NCBI GenBank assembly: GCA_907163375.1
Contig: CAJQUW010006967.1
Coordinates: forward strand, 310,001 to 374,000
From: Prostheceraeus crozeri
Taxonomy: Eukaryota > Platyhelminthes > Polycladida > Euryleptidae
DNA length: 64,000 nt
Direction: 5' to 3'
Position 1 is the first letter of the stretch. Every line of letters begins with the position of its first letter. The notes under the pieces are model-generated. The model had not been told where the DNA came from. It did no database searches and worked only from the letters and a program-made list of their open reading frames with translations. Position numbers and translations under genes: made by a program. Shown one piece after another: positions 13,101-22,786 of the stretch.

Positions 13101-16100
13101 CTTGATGTCATCCAACACTGTCCTCGTTTTGCTACATTTGATAATATTTGCAAAGCGATGAAAATATTGCATTAATAGTCCGGCAGCCAGAACGAGTTTC
13201 TGCAGGGAACGAGGCCGAAAATGAGACTTTCACAGAATGATGGACACCCTATGCCTACTTCGAATCGGTGCGTCTGCCGAGTTCTAGTGAGTTCCTCTTC
13301 TTGTCAGACAGGATCAAAGAAAAACGCATGTAAATCCAATGGGACGCAGATTGCAGTTTTTGGCCAAAATGACATTTTCTATGTTTTCTCTGATCAAACG
13401 AAAAATACTAAGCCTAGAGTCATAATTTTTGGTATGGAATGTCTTAAGGTCATTTCCTGTCATCTTCATGCACCCCTGTCTATAAAGCTAAACACACTTA
13501 GATTTGGCGAGCCTCTTTATGTCGGCAAACATGAACATTTTGAGCAACTTTATCCACATTCTCGCATACATCGCCGATCAGAAGCTTCATAATATCTTAT
13601 GCACAACATAGGAAATGACCTGAAGACATTCCATGTCAAAAATTATGACTCTGGGCATAACATTTTTCGTTTAATTAGAGAAAACATACAAAATTTAATT
13701 TTAGCAAAAAACTGCAATCTGCGTCCCATTCGTCCATGTGCTCTTCTTTGATTCTGTCTGACAAGAAGAGGAATTCACTAGAACTCGGCAGACTTGTAGA
13801 TTGGTAAGTGGGCAAAGGATGCACATCATTCTGTGAAAGTTTCACTTTCGGCCTCGTTCCCTGCAGAAACTCGCTCTAGCTGCCGGACTATAAATATTAT
13901 TCACATGAATTAAATCTCGAAATTAATTCTCATATTTCCATTTCAGGTTGGATACACCATTGATTCTCGCATGCAAATTAAAGTTCGCGCCGAAGTTGTA
14001 AATGCGGAGAAGCAAACACGAGCAACGACAAATGTATTTCACTTCACGTTCGGTGTAACTGAGGACGTCCCAGCTGTCATCCCTCGTACATACGCAGGTG
14101 AGTTACCACGCGGGTTGAATTTCCAAATCAGGACGTTTGCCACGTTTGCGAAGCTCCAAATGTCTGTGGAAACCGGTTCTCTACCGGTGCACCGAAAGTC
14201 TGAATTTCTCCAATTTGATATTTTAGTGTTTTGTATTCATTATAATTCATTCTATCTCATATCTTCGTCACAGTAAATCTAGAGAGAAAAATGCTTCAAG
14301 CATGCAACCACAGAACTAGATTCATCTGCGCGGGCTTCGGTTTCCTAGAAAGGAAGGGTTATGTGTAGCCTTAATATCGAAATGGCACATCACAGAATTA
14401 GGTAATTTGCTCCTTCTCGAATGGATAATTCGTGTATCGCTTGCTATTGGAAATGGCAAACAATAAGCTGTCAGCAGAAGACAGTAGAGTCAGTGAGAGA
14501 TGCGTGCGTGCTGTGATATCACTTCGCACACACCAAAACACACATCTTGGCTAACATTCCATTCAATGTATGCACTATACAGTGAGCAATGCCGAGGAGA
14601 GGATGTGAAATCATCAAGTGAACTAATTTTCGTACGCCTGCTACTTTCTTTAATAATGATCGGAAGGGCCAACATTATGGAGAAAACTTGTGCGCAATGA
14701 TCTGAATTCTTCGAATCTGAAGGAATTTTGGCAATCGAAGCACTTTGCTGGAACTCACATTAATCCGCAAGCGACGCACGACTTTTTTCCTATCTCTGTA
14801 AGGTATTAGGAATTCCTTTTTGCCCACCTAATAGGTTCCTCAATGTGCCGTCCATTTCGTATTAATCACACTTCTAGCAAACCGAAGCAGATAAACAAAA
14901 TATTTAATTCTGTGCAGACAACAGTTCAAGAACAATTTTCAATTCTGAGAGCTACTTGCTAATTCGAGGCATTTCATTTCCAAATAATGAAAATGAAATA
15001 TCATGAAAACCACGGCAATGTCATGAAATAACCGACACATTTCCTGGTGTTGAGAAATACTGAGGCTAGATTAGATTTTTCAGTGAAAATTAGATAATTC
15101 ATGTGCATGATGAATCATATTAGGCCACGAAATTTCAATTCCCACAGTCCCAGAACTTTGGAATTTCATAGTGAACTTCTAATGCCGGATTTTTACTCCC
15201 GAATACGATATCAATAGCCATTGCAGTCATTTATGTGTAGATCAGTCACATAAGATGTCACCTCTAGTAGCGTGCGTTCCCTTCCAGTTTCCCTGGTAAC
15301 TTATTTAAGCCTTATTTGCATTTAATTCGAAAAACAAATCCTTATACACGTAAAACAGCACCGTCTCAGTGGCGGGCACGACTCTGAATATTTTTTATTT
15401 TCTCAGATTCAATGATTACAAGTTTAGTTAGTCTAGCTGAGGTACTGTCTTTTATTTCTAGACGATCAGTTTCACTAAACATTCGAGAATTTCCATCATG
15501 AGACACTTAACTAATATGACGCTCTATTTGTAAATGTTTGAGAATACAGCATTACAAATCAGAACACTGAAAAGTCTTAAACAATGCATAATTGAGAGTC
15601 TAATTTTAAAGAATCTGCTGCAAATCTGATATGAAATACTACTTTGCGATTGTGTGCCTCACTTTATCACTCCACTGAAGTAGCCTCATCCGTGCAATCT
15701 ATCGGATGCCTTCAATCCGCCTTTTGTTTACTCGAGCTTGTGGATACTAAGAACTTTCAGACTTTACAAAATATCAACAAATCTTAGGCCATATGAGAGT
15801 GTAACTGTGGGCGGGCTTGGTTTATTGCGTGCACATTAAACGTAAGCCAGGCGTAAGTATTCTTATCAGCAACTTTGCATGCTTTCAGTAAGATATATTG
15901 TCACATGGGCCTACTGTACTTGACAATATGTGTGATCGTATAAATTGTGTATGTACTACACGAGCATGTTTAATGCTGATGCACTCCTACGATGTGTGTT
16001 ACACGGCAACCCTGTCTTATTAGGACGTGAGGTACTGACACTTTCTTCCTAAGTTCGCGCACAAAGGGCTTAATAGCATGGATTTGTAGATCTTGAAATG

Positions 16101-18560
16101 CTGAATGCAAAAATCAAATTCCTAAGTGTCACTGTCAGTCGCTTTCGGTTATAGGCAAGGTTAAAGGATTCCCATTGTGAAATGTCAAATGTGAATTTCA
16201 CAATGAAAAGATGCTCCATTGTGAAACACTTGGCAATTTTCGTACATTTTCGTTTGCAGAACAGAAACTATTTATCAGAATGCAATGAAATTTGAAGCAT
16301 GATTGAGTTCACATGATTCAGTATTTGATGTCTGAGAGCCTCTACAAAATGAGTAACTTTCATGTTTTGACTTAATTTTGGCGATTTTACTCATTTTGTA
16401 GAGGCTCTCAGACATCAAATACTGAATCATGTGACTCACTTCAACTTCTATATCGAAGTTGATGTTCTGAGCTCAATCATGCTTCAAATGGTCTCTTTTC
16501 TGCAAAAGAAAATGTATGAAAATTGCCAAGTGTTTCACAATCCATAGATATTTCTTAGGATTTCCATAGATATTTCCAATGGGAATCCTTCAACCTTATC
16601 TATAACCGAAAGTGACTGGCAGTGACACTTAAGAATTTGATTTTTGTTTTCAGCGTTTCAAGATCTACAAATCCATGCTATAAAGACATTTGTACGCGAA
16701 TTTAGGAAGAAAGTGTCAGTAGCTCCCAGACTAGCCATTCATGATCTCAGGTACAAGCACCCGTGCATAAGTGTACCTGCGTAGGTGTTAAATTCTTATT
16801 CAGTGCAATCATACTAAATGTTGAAAGAGTGAATTGAAAAACAGTCTTGCCTTTTCCTTATCAAGCAGATTTCATTAAGCAGTGACTTAGTACAATTCGC
16901 GCGATTAATCGAGCGGAATTTATTAACTTCGCCCAACACTGTACCGTCCAGATCTTAAGGAATTAATCAAATGCACGAAGAACTATCTATAATTAGAGAG
17001 AACCTTTTTCGAACATATTTTTCCAAAATTCTGCCGAAGTTTTCGTTGCACCGATGAGAACGGATGCGACTAGCATTGCATCCTCCGCTTTTTATGAATT
17101 TAAAGAAAATGTTTCTTCCAATTGCATCTTTTCCAGTGTCCTACTTTATGTTTGAGGAGTTGATTTCATTGCCTTTTGATTTGTGAAACCTTAAATCGGC
17201 AGAAACGACCCTGTAACGAAAGTCTCGACACGAAGTATTGCGTCCTGTGATGATAGCTTTATGTGTATGCTACGTCACTACTTGCATGGGAATCTGCATT
17301 ACTGTACGCATAAAAATGATTCATTTATTATGCTGACTTGTAGGTTGACTGTGCTCTTGTTGTATACCATGGTACGTGTATATATACACGTATATCTGCA
17401 AGCAATTATGATCTACGCGTTTATTGTCTTTTGATGATGTTAAGGTTCGAAAATGCGTAATCCAACGAATGTACGAATACGAGAATTAACAGATTGTTTT
17501 TGAATGACTGCTTTTCCTTTCTCAGTTGTGAGGTATTGAATTACTTAAGTATGAGTTTCTTCTACAATATTTTTGAAAAAAATTGCAAAACTTTTGATCT
17601 TTGACCTCAAACTTATGCTATAGTCTACTGTTGAGCAATCGATAATTACTTTCTGCTGTGAGTTTCAATCATTCTAGCGTCGCTTAATAGCATGTTAGAC
17701 TGGTTTATTTGCAACATGTTGTGAGAAAATTGCAGACACTTATCATTAAAGGCTTATTGATGAAAAAACTCCTTGGTGCAGTAGCGAGGTGCTTGGTCTA
17801 GCAATCTTTGTGGAAAGTGTCATTGGAAGTCGGCAGGAAGGGCAGCGGGACTAAAAGATCACAGCGCTCCAGATTTAAGTCTGACTATGTCAGCATCGTC
17901 CAAGCCCCCAGTATATTGGATTAGTGACGTTAAACGATCATTATTTTAATTAAAGAAGATGCTGAAAACTTAGAAAGCACGTTTTTGCCGCTTTTTTTGA
18001 CAGCATTTTTTCTAAGAGCTCCAATAAAAATCTCTGATTTAAGAAATTCTTAATTGAGTTCAATTCTTAATGATAATCAAATCGTTGGTTCTAAAAATCG
18101 TATTTGAAGTTCATTTTCAAATGCGATAATAAAAAATGAATTATAGAAATGAATAATGCAAATAATTAAAAATTGATAGTCACAAATCGGAGAATATATT
18201 TTCTGAAATATGTATTTGAGATTGTGTTTTGAATTCTGAAAGGAAAAACCATGCAAGAAATGTAGCTGCTCCACCTATGCTACCTGCAGAACAGAGTTTG
18301 TAGATATCGAAAATCATGAATTATTCCTGAAACAAATAGGCTGCATTTTGAAATACATGTATTTATTTTAAATTTGTCGGCTGAAGCTTTTAGGATTTTT
18401 CTGGGACTATCACTTACACTAATAGGAATATTTAAACCGAACTTTGTCTAGATTTGTAGCAACCGTCTTTTCTTTTGTAGAAGCGATGATGTATCTTGAT
18501 GCACGAAGACATTTTCGACACAATCCTCCAATCCCTGATTCACTCAGGCCAAGACTTTAA
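4071..18560 (+). CDS. ACOT9: ACOT9-type acyl-CoA thioesterase, 3' part of gene (four exons)
   Basis: Exons at 4071-4156, 5761-5848, 13947-14097 and 18481-18560 join in phase (86+88+151+80 = 405 nt) to give 134 residues and a TAA stop. The product matches what I remember of the second hotdog domain and C-terminus of animal ACOT9: NKIFGGFLMR, VDDISF, PVPIGSLLFLSS, TTNVFHFTFG and MMYLDARRHF occur in the same order. ACOT9 proteins carry two hotdog domains and hydrolyse fatty acyl-CoA to free acid and CoA in mitochondria. The first hotdog domain and targeting peptide would lie left of the window; I searched 1-4070 and found no convincing upstream exon. All introns have GT/AG ends. The introns are full of repeats, one ending 57 bp before an exon. 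The gene converges on the NR5B receptor gene. Family assignment is strong; subcellular location is inferred from the family. Confidence 0.85.
4532..4716 (-). mobile_element. tRNA-derived SINE, copy 1
   Basis: On the minus strand it starts GGTCTCCGTGGCACAGTGG (A-box-like) and carries a B-box-like GGTCGAACCC, then GGCAGGAAGGGCATCCGG, and ends near the CCCCCAGC...GTAGTGACTTA tail. Four other copies in the window share this layout. Confidence 0.8.
4717..5760. other. ACOT9 intron, no feature recognised
   Basis: AT-rich, no terminal repeats or coding similarity seen. Confidence 0.4.
5761..5848 (+). CDS. ACOT9: ACOT9 exon b (hotdog strands)
   Basis: Acceptor CACCTTTCAG, donor CAG|GTAAGT. The first base completes the serine codon split by the preceding intron; the exon ends in phase 0. 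It encodes VDDISF followed by PVPIGSLLFLSS, closely matching the human VDDIMFQKPVEVGSLLFLSS segment as I remember it. Without this exon the flanking exons would be out of phase, which supports the call. Confidence 0.88.
6232..7727 (-). mobile_element. Old hAT-type non-autonomous element, interrupted
   Basis: The right edge (7727) is the inverted start CAGTGGCGAGAGCGATTC; sequence on both sides of a later insertion (6232-6490 and 7563-7727) matches the elements at 15367 and 58078, in reverse orientation. The left end is lost near 6232, next to a short C run, so no target duplication can be read. About 420 bp of the old element remain. Confidence 0.7.
6491..7554. mobile_element. hAT non-autonomous element with perfect 8-bp duplication
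   Basis: Begins CAGTGGCGTC and ends GACGCCACTG, a perfect 10-bp terminal inverted repeat, flanked on both sides by GAAACCAA (6483-6490 and 7555-7562). Eight-base duplications and CAGTGGCG ends are typical of the hAT superfamily. No transposase frame is seen in its 1064 bp. It lies inside the older hAT copy at 6232-7727. Confidence 0.9.
7728..9282. other. ACOT9 intron, no feature recognised
   Basis: AT-rich sequence. A lone CGCCACTG at about 7947-7954 resembles a hAT end, but I found no partner or target duplication. Confidence 0.35.
9283..10324. mobile_element. Non-autonomous DNA transposon, CAGGGTGTCG ends
   Basis: Starts CAGGGTGTCGACA and ends TGCCGACACCCTG, giving a 13-bp inverted repeat with one mismatch. 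Subterminal stretches are rich in CCGGGAA and CCCTGGAAAACCC-type motifs. Target duplication unclear: only TA is shared by the flanks. No transposase frame recognised in 1042 bp. Confidence 0.7.
10503..10775. repeat. 273-bp direct repeat, copy 1 (uninterrupted)
   Basis: Nearly identical to 11548-12007 after removal of an insertion there. It includes the empty site ATTAACTATAAGG that corresponds to the insertion in copy 2. Family unknown. Confidence 0.9.
10858..11490 (+). pseudogene. Non-LTR retrotransposon fragment (RT C-terminal region)
   Basis: Reading with frame changes gives SARVQSGWRKFRE, then CMIYGTETWTMK, AERRMIRCMMG, and NRLRWFGHVLRK with GRPEKT: the conserved region downstream of the reverse transcriptase in many RTE-like or related LINEs (ARVQ.GW.KFRE, YG.ETWT, RLRWFGHV, GRP.KTW). 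5'-truncated; at least one frameshift and stops. It lies between two copies of a 273-bp repeat. Confidence 0.8.
11548..12007. repeat. 273-bp direct repeat, copy 2 (interrupted)
   Basis: Same sequence as 10503-10775, with a 187-bp gain at 11614-11800 made of an insertion plus a 6-bp duplication. Few substitutions separate the copies, so the duplication is recent relative to most repeats here. Confidence 0.9.
11614..11794. mobile_element. 181-bp insertion, MITE or solo LTR
   Basis: Flanked by AACTAT on both sides (11608-11613 and 11795-11800), with the empty site preserved in the nearby repeat copy. Ends GTTAGGAAT and ATCCATAAC are imperfect inverted repeats. Taking one more base on each side gives TGTTAGG...CATAACA, the look of a solo LTR with a 4-bp duplication. 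No coding content. Looks young. Confidence 0.75.
12008..13175. other. ACOT9 intron, no feature recognised
   Basis: AT-rich; no terminal repeats, RNA genes or coding similarity seen. Confidence 0.35.
13176..13890. mobile_element. Fold-back element with about 290-bp inverted arms
   Basis: Left arm starts TAGTCCGGCAGC, right arm ends GCTGCCGGACTA. The arms (13176 to about 13465 and about 13605 to 13890) are inverted copies of one another, sharing for example GACGCAGATTGCAGTTTTT and GGCCTCGTTCCCTGCAGAAA. Flanked by TAA on both sides, which would fit a 3-bp duplication as in PIF/Harbinger, but this is not diagnostic. It ends 56 bp before ACOT9 exon c. Confidence 0.85.
13947..14097 (+). CDS. ACOT9: ACOT9 exon c (hotdog strands, TTNVFHFTF)
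   Basis: Acceptor TTTCAG, donor CAG|GTGAGT, phase 0 to phase 1. It encodes a charged strand (MQIKVRAEVVNAEKQTR) leading into TTNVFHFTFG and AVIPRTYAG, matching the family segment around TTTNVFHFTF. The end of a 715-bp fold-back element lies 56 bp before the exon, so the branch point and pyrimidine tract have very little original intron left upstream. Confidence 0.88.
14098..15366. other. ACOT9 last intron, no feature recognised
   Basis: AT-rich, nothing identified up to the hAT element at 15367. Confidence 0.35.
15367..16941. mobile_element. hAT non-autonomous element, interrupted by a fold-back element
   Basis: Starts CAGTGGCGGGC and ends GCCCAACACTG. Flanks CACCGTCT and TACCGTCC agree at 6 of 8 positions, an aged 8-bp duplication. 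Sequence matches 58078-59462 over long stretches at both ends. The part 16027-16735 is a separate insertion. Confidence 0.8.
16027..16735. mobile_element. Fold-back element nested in hAT, arms about 300 bp
   Basis: Left arm from about TACTGACACTTTCTTCCTAA, right arm ending at the inverted copy near AGGAAGAAAGTGTCAGTA. The centre holds a near-perfect palindromic pair around 16320-16430: TCAGTATTTGATGTCTGAG and its complement about 60 bp apart. Unrelated in sequence to the fold-back element at 13176. Exact ends uncertain by several bases. Confidence 0.8.
17769..17940 (+). mobile_element. tRNA-derived SINE, copy 2 (B-box region deleted)
   Basis: Matches the SINE family from GGTGCAGTAGCGAGGTGCTTGG through CATTGGAAGTCGGCAGGAAGG and ends TAGTGACGTTAAACGATCA. 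The part between TTTGTGGA and GTGTCATTGG lacks the B-box seen in the other copies. Old copy. Confidence 0.75.
18481..18560 (+). CDS. ACOT9: ACOT9 terminal exon with stop codon
   Basis: Acceptor TTTTGTAG; the exon completes a phase-1 codon (G+AA, Glu) and reads AMMYLDARRHF, the family's C-terminal MMYLDGRRHF segment, then a short tail ending PRL and TAA at 18558-18560. The tail is about as long as that of human ACOT9 but has no obvious identity with it. Confidence 0.85.
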
Positions 18561-20154
18561 TGATCTGAAATTCACATGCGCCGTTTTCGACCAAACCTAG
18601 TCGATAGAAATGGTTGGATATTCAGCACGATATTTGAGTGTTGCGTCACTCAATGAAGAACTTCCGGTTTAGTTCAATGTCTGTTACACGGCAACTTGAC
18701 TGTCATCATGCAGACCAGTATTTTTTCCTGTTTTGATTGTACCACACAAAGTTGTTCTAAATTGTGCACTTGTAAGAGCGGAAATCTACAACTTTTACAA
18801 GATCAGGGCCTACAAATTGACAACTTTCGGAAATCAACAACCGGTGTCGATTTCCGATAACTAGAGATCAAGTTTTCTGCGTCGTCATCAGCTTTTTTCC
18901 AAAGGTCTACATATCAATCACGAGATAGATGTTTATGCAAGGGAATTGTTTGCTTTCATGCAAAAATATTGTAGAATAAAGCAGCAAAGTACAGTTGACT
19001 TTTGTACAGTAAATCGACAACCGTACAAATTTTTGTATTGTTTGACTACGGCATTTAGAATTAAGGTCGGTAAAACAAAATCCCGAATTATTTGATATTT
19101 CGCAATAATGTGAAACTCACGCGTTTATCGTTATTAATTGTGCATAGTCTAATAGAGCACATAACTACCCGTGGTTTCTGAAATGCCATCAATGAAATGA
19201 GTGTTACAAACCGTTGTGGTGATGATATGATATTGGATTGATATTTTTCTTCTTTGTGGTTGCTTAGCAAATGTTCGTGTGAGAGACATACTTCAGCGTT
19301 ATCATAAGTAGTAAAATGCTTTTAGTATACACCAGGTAGAAAGTTGATTACAGATATTGTCATTATTGGTATTCTACTATCATCAGTACTTTGGCATGTC
19401 ATGAACATGATAACAGGTTTACACATGCAGACGTTAAGAGATAGGCCAATACATCCGCTGAAATAGCTACCACATGATTATATGTGGAGCACGAAATTAC
19501 GGTAAATTGAATTAAACTCAACATGTTTGTTGTCAGCAAGATACTATTACCATTTGTGAGAAACTATAGACTTTACGAAATTCTCTGAACATCCTGACTT
19601 CTGATCAAACTCATGAGGCAATCTTCAGTAGAGTCATTCCGTTTTTATCAGATTTTTGTTTATTGTATTGAGCATGCTAGTTCCTTCCCTGTGGTAAGGG
19701 AGTGAGAGGCTACATTTACCGTCAATGCTTGGACTCCATTGTTTTTAAAAAGAGCATGAAATGATGCTTTTGTACGATTGTATTCGATATTTTGAAAGCG
19801 GATGTATTTTATAAGTTGAGTGCCGGCATGTTTCTTTCTTGTCATCTATGGTTATAGGAATCTAGTTTTCATAATTTTCAGTCAAGTGCATTAAGACCAC
19901 AACTGCGTTGAAGAATGTATAACCATAATTTTGGTAATTTGTGATATTAACCAATCATATTACTGGGTATGTGTTAAGTATATTGGCCTATATTACTGAC
20001 TTTTGCCGCTGCTTGCGCATTATTTTTCCGCTTGGGAATAAACCTGGCACAATATTTACACAAGATGATCAAGTTAAAATTGATCAGACCCATAGTGCAC
20101 GTCGGATAGAGCGCCACCTGGTGCATGCGTCAAGTGTATTTTTTCATGCAAATT
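18561..20154. other. ACOT9 3' flank, no feature recognised beyond a possible poly(A) signal
   Basis: AT-rich intergenic sequence downstream of ACOT9; no repeats with readable ends. Confidence 0.35.
18975..18980 (+). promoter_or_regulatory. Possible ACOT9 poly(A) signal
   Basis: First canonical AATAAA I see downstream of the ACOT9 stop, about 415 bp after it. It could equally be chance in AT-rich sequence. Confidence 0.3.
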
Positions 20155-21264
20155 TCAATCATGATTAGGCAAAGCGAACTGTTCCAAGCACAGTGCTAGG
20201 CCTTCCAAATAACAGACTCGACATCTTTTGGAAGATAATGGATTTCCTACACGTGTGGTAATTTTTGATGGATAGTGATCTAGCTGAGGATTTGCTGGCA
20301 CCGCTGTTAAACGAGGACGACCTCCATGTACACTGTCTTGTACACCACCTGAGATATCCAATAACCGACAGTTTTCGATGGTGTAGCCGAGGTATGTCAC
20401 ATTTCCACCTGGATGCCGGTAAACTATGCAAGAATTTCTATGAATTATATGAATCAGATGCAATCCGTAATACCATGTGCAGGATTTCCTGTTAAAGTTG
20501 TAGTGATGCATAGAGGCATCCAACAGGTCGACAACTCCCATATTGGTATTGTAACGAAGGACGAGACTTGGGTTTAAAACTCCAACACGACTTTATGGTC
20601 GGTTTCTTGTTCAGAGCCATGGCAAACAGAAATGCAACATTTTGTAAAGTCTGTTTCCGTAATGCATCTTTATCCATGATCGAACCTTCACCCTCATCGT
20701 ACGCCTGTCAAACACGCCTGTCAATTTTTTTTTTCTCACTTATCTTTACACAGTACTTTTTTTCATTACCTACCATTTGAATATTTTCAACATTTACATT
20801 TGTGTTTTATTTTTTATTTTTCACATTGGTTTTACTTACTGAATAGTTTGATTTGTGATTTAATTCATTCTTAACTGTGTTTCGCCTAAGGTTAGCCCTT
20901 GCTAATTTGACGATATTATTCGACCACAGTTTCAAAGTAGAAAATATTTCATCTGTTTAAAAAGAGATTGATAAAAAAGGATTGTCGTCTGCGTTTTCTG
21001 CACATTGTATCGACGGATTCAAGCCGGTCAATCCTGTAAACTCAGGCAAAGGTTCCGGTCTGTGATCGTTTTCACCAAGTCGCAAAATGCCAGCCGTGTC
21101 AGGGAGTTAGATATGATGTTATTTTCTCATCTTCACTGTCGGACGTCGATATTTCATCACTTACCGCTTTCACCATCATCAGTACCTACAGCCGCATCAT
21201 CAAAACCTAAGTTTCGAATCGCAGCCATGAATACATTTCTGCGTGGTCTTTGCGAAGCCATTTC
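20155..21264 (-). pseudogene. piggyBac-like transposase relic
   Basis: From 20600 down to 20155 the minus strand reads RYNTNMGVVDLLD, then RKSCTWYYGLHLIHIIHR and CRVCYLEGLALCLEQF. These match the C-terminal part of piggyBac transposases (YNxxMGGVDLLD, RSKKWYxRxFFHLLD, and the cysteine-rich end). Around 21264 a start ATG opens MASQRPRRNVFMAAIRN, followed in another frame by SDEISTSDSEDE, resembling an acidic piggyBac N-terminus. The catalytic core between them is not recognisable, and frames are broken. No terminal repeats with TTAA were found. Confidence 0.6.
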
Positions 21265-22786
21265 AATCAAAATAGTGAGTGATTTAGTAAAATGCAACAA
21301 GATGTTAGTTTCATCAACTCAGTGAACTTTAATCAAATATATAAACCTGAATCTTCGCATTGATAGACACAATTTCGTTACATAAATTGCATAACATTAT
21401 CAACATGACGGGCACCGCCAATCATATTGTCTGTCGAATGTTAGGGAGCGCGATCACATTGATCTGCTATGCATTAGCATCCGTGTCAACTGATGCGAAA
21501 GGGTTAAGCGTATTTCGTCGGTGTACTGCATCTGGAGATCATTACTCCTCTCCCTGTGTTTTAGGGAGATAGTATGCTAGCTCTGACAATATCTGGTTTG
21601 TTCTTATCCGCCGAGTTTGATTTTATTGTATGAGCTGAGTTCTCCACCCATCAGCGCAACAATAAAAGGTCACCCAATCGGCACGTTTGGACCAACGTAT
21701 ATTCCTAGTTAAAAACTGGAACATTCTTGAACATTGTGTGACGACTAGTTTCCTGGATGCTTGTGATAAAGTAAATTAGGTATTTAAGCATCTGATAGGT
21801 TGGGAATTGCAATTGAGATGATAAAGACTAGTAGGAGACTGTTATACAAGAGACAGCACTTGTTCAATAAGTTGTCAATATCCGACAAGGTCACATCCTA
21901 TGGATATAACTACTTGTCATCGATCTGAGAGGGATTGAGCTTTCTGCAGATATCATCCCGTATCACATCAAAATTTACTTTTATTCGACATTTTGAGTCT
22001 CAGCATTTCATGAATTCACGCGTCTTCTGGTAGGTAAAAATACTGTCAGTTTTGTTGTAGAGACCACTTCAGAGAAAAATGCTTGGAGAAACTCACAGTA
22101 ACAGAAGGAATACATACGTGCGGATATTTTAAGAAAAATATTGTATTTTAATTAACGCTGTGTGACATTTGACCATGTCTGAAGGACATTTTTCGAAAAA
22201 TTCGCTAAAAACTTCAGATTCCCCTAAATTTCTGGGCAGCAACACTTCTTTCAAAAATTATCGCCATATTTCAATTGTTGGCCCATGGATGGCACTTACA
22301 ATCGCAAACATTGACTTGATTCAACCTTTACAGAAATGATTACTTTCCTCGTCCAATCACAGACCGAGTTCACGCGCGCGTGTGCTCATGATTTCCAAGA
22401 ATTCGTGAATGGTTGACTGCTCGGCGGTGCCATTTAGTGCATGCAGTCGACATAGGAAATCTCCGTTCTATGCGAGGATCGCACGAAAGTATATTCGAAC
22501 TCGGTGATTAGTGTCAATTCAATATCCAACTGTTTGTTAGTGAAATTTAAATAAACGAATACACAACGTCAATATTCCTCTAGGTCCTCCATGAAAATGT
22601 AAACAAAAGGCTCGCACACTCACCGATTAAATGTCCCTAAACATTCCATTAATAACACATGCTGTCATCAGAAGACAGCAAATTATGTAAAGCGCAAGTC
22701 TCATCATGAATTCAGCAGCGTAATCGAATTTCAAAAATTGAATTTAATATTCCAAAAATGATGCAAGACAAATTCTTAGAAAAACA
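21265..22786. other. Intergenic, no feature recognised
   Basis: AT-rich sequence up to the satellite. Nothing with readable ends. Confidence 0.35.
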
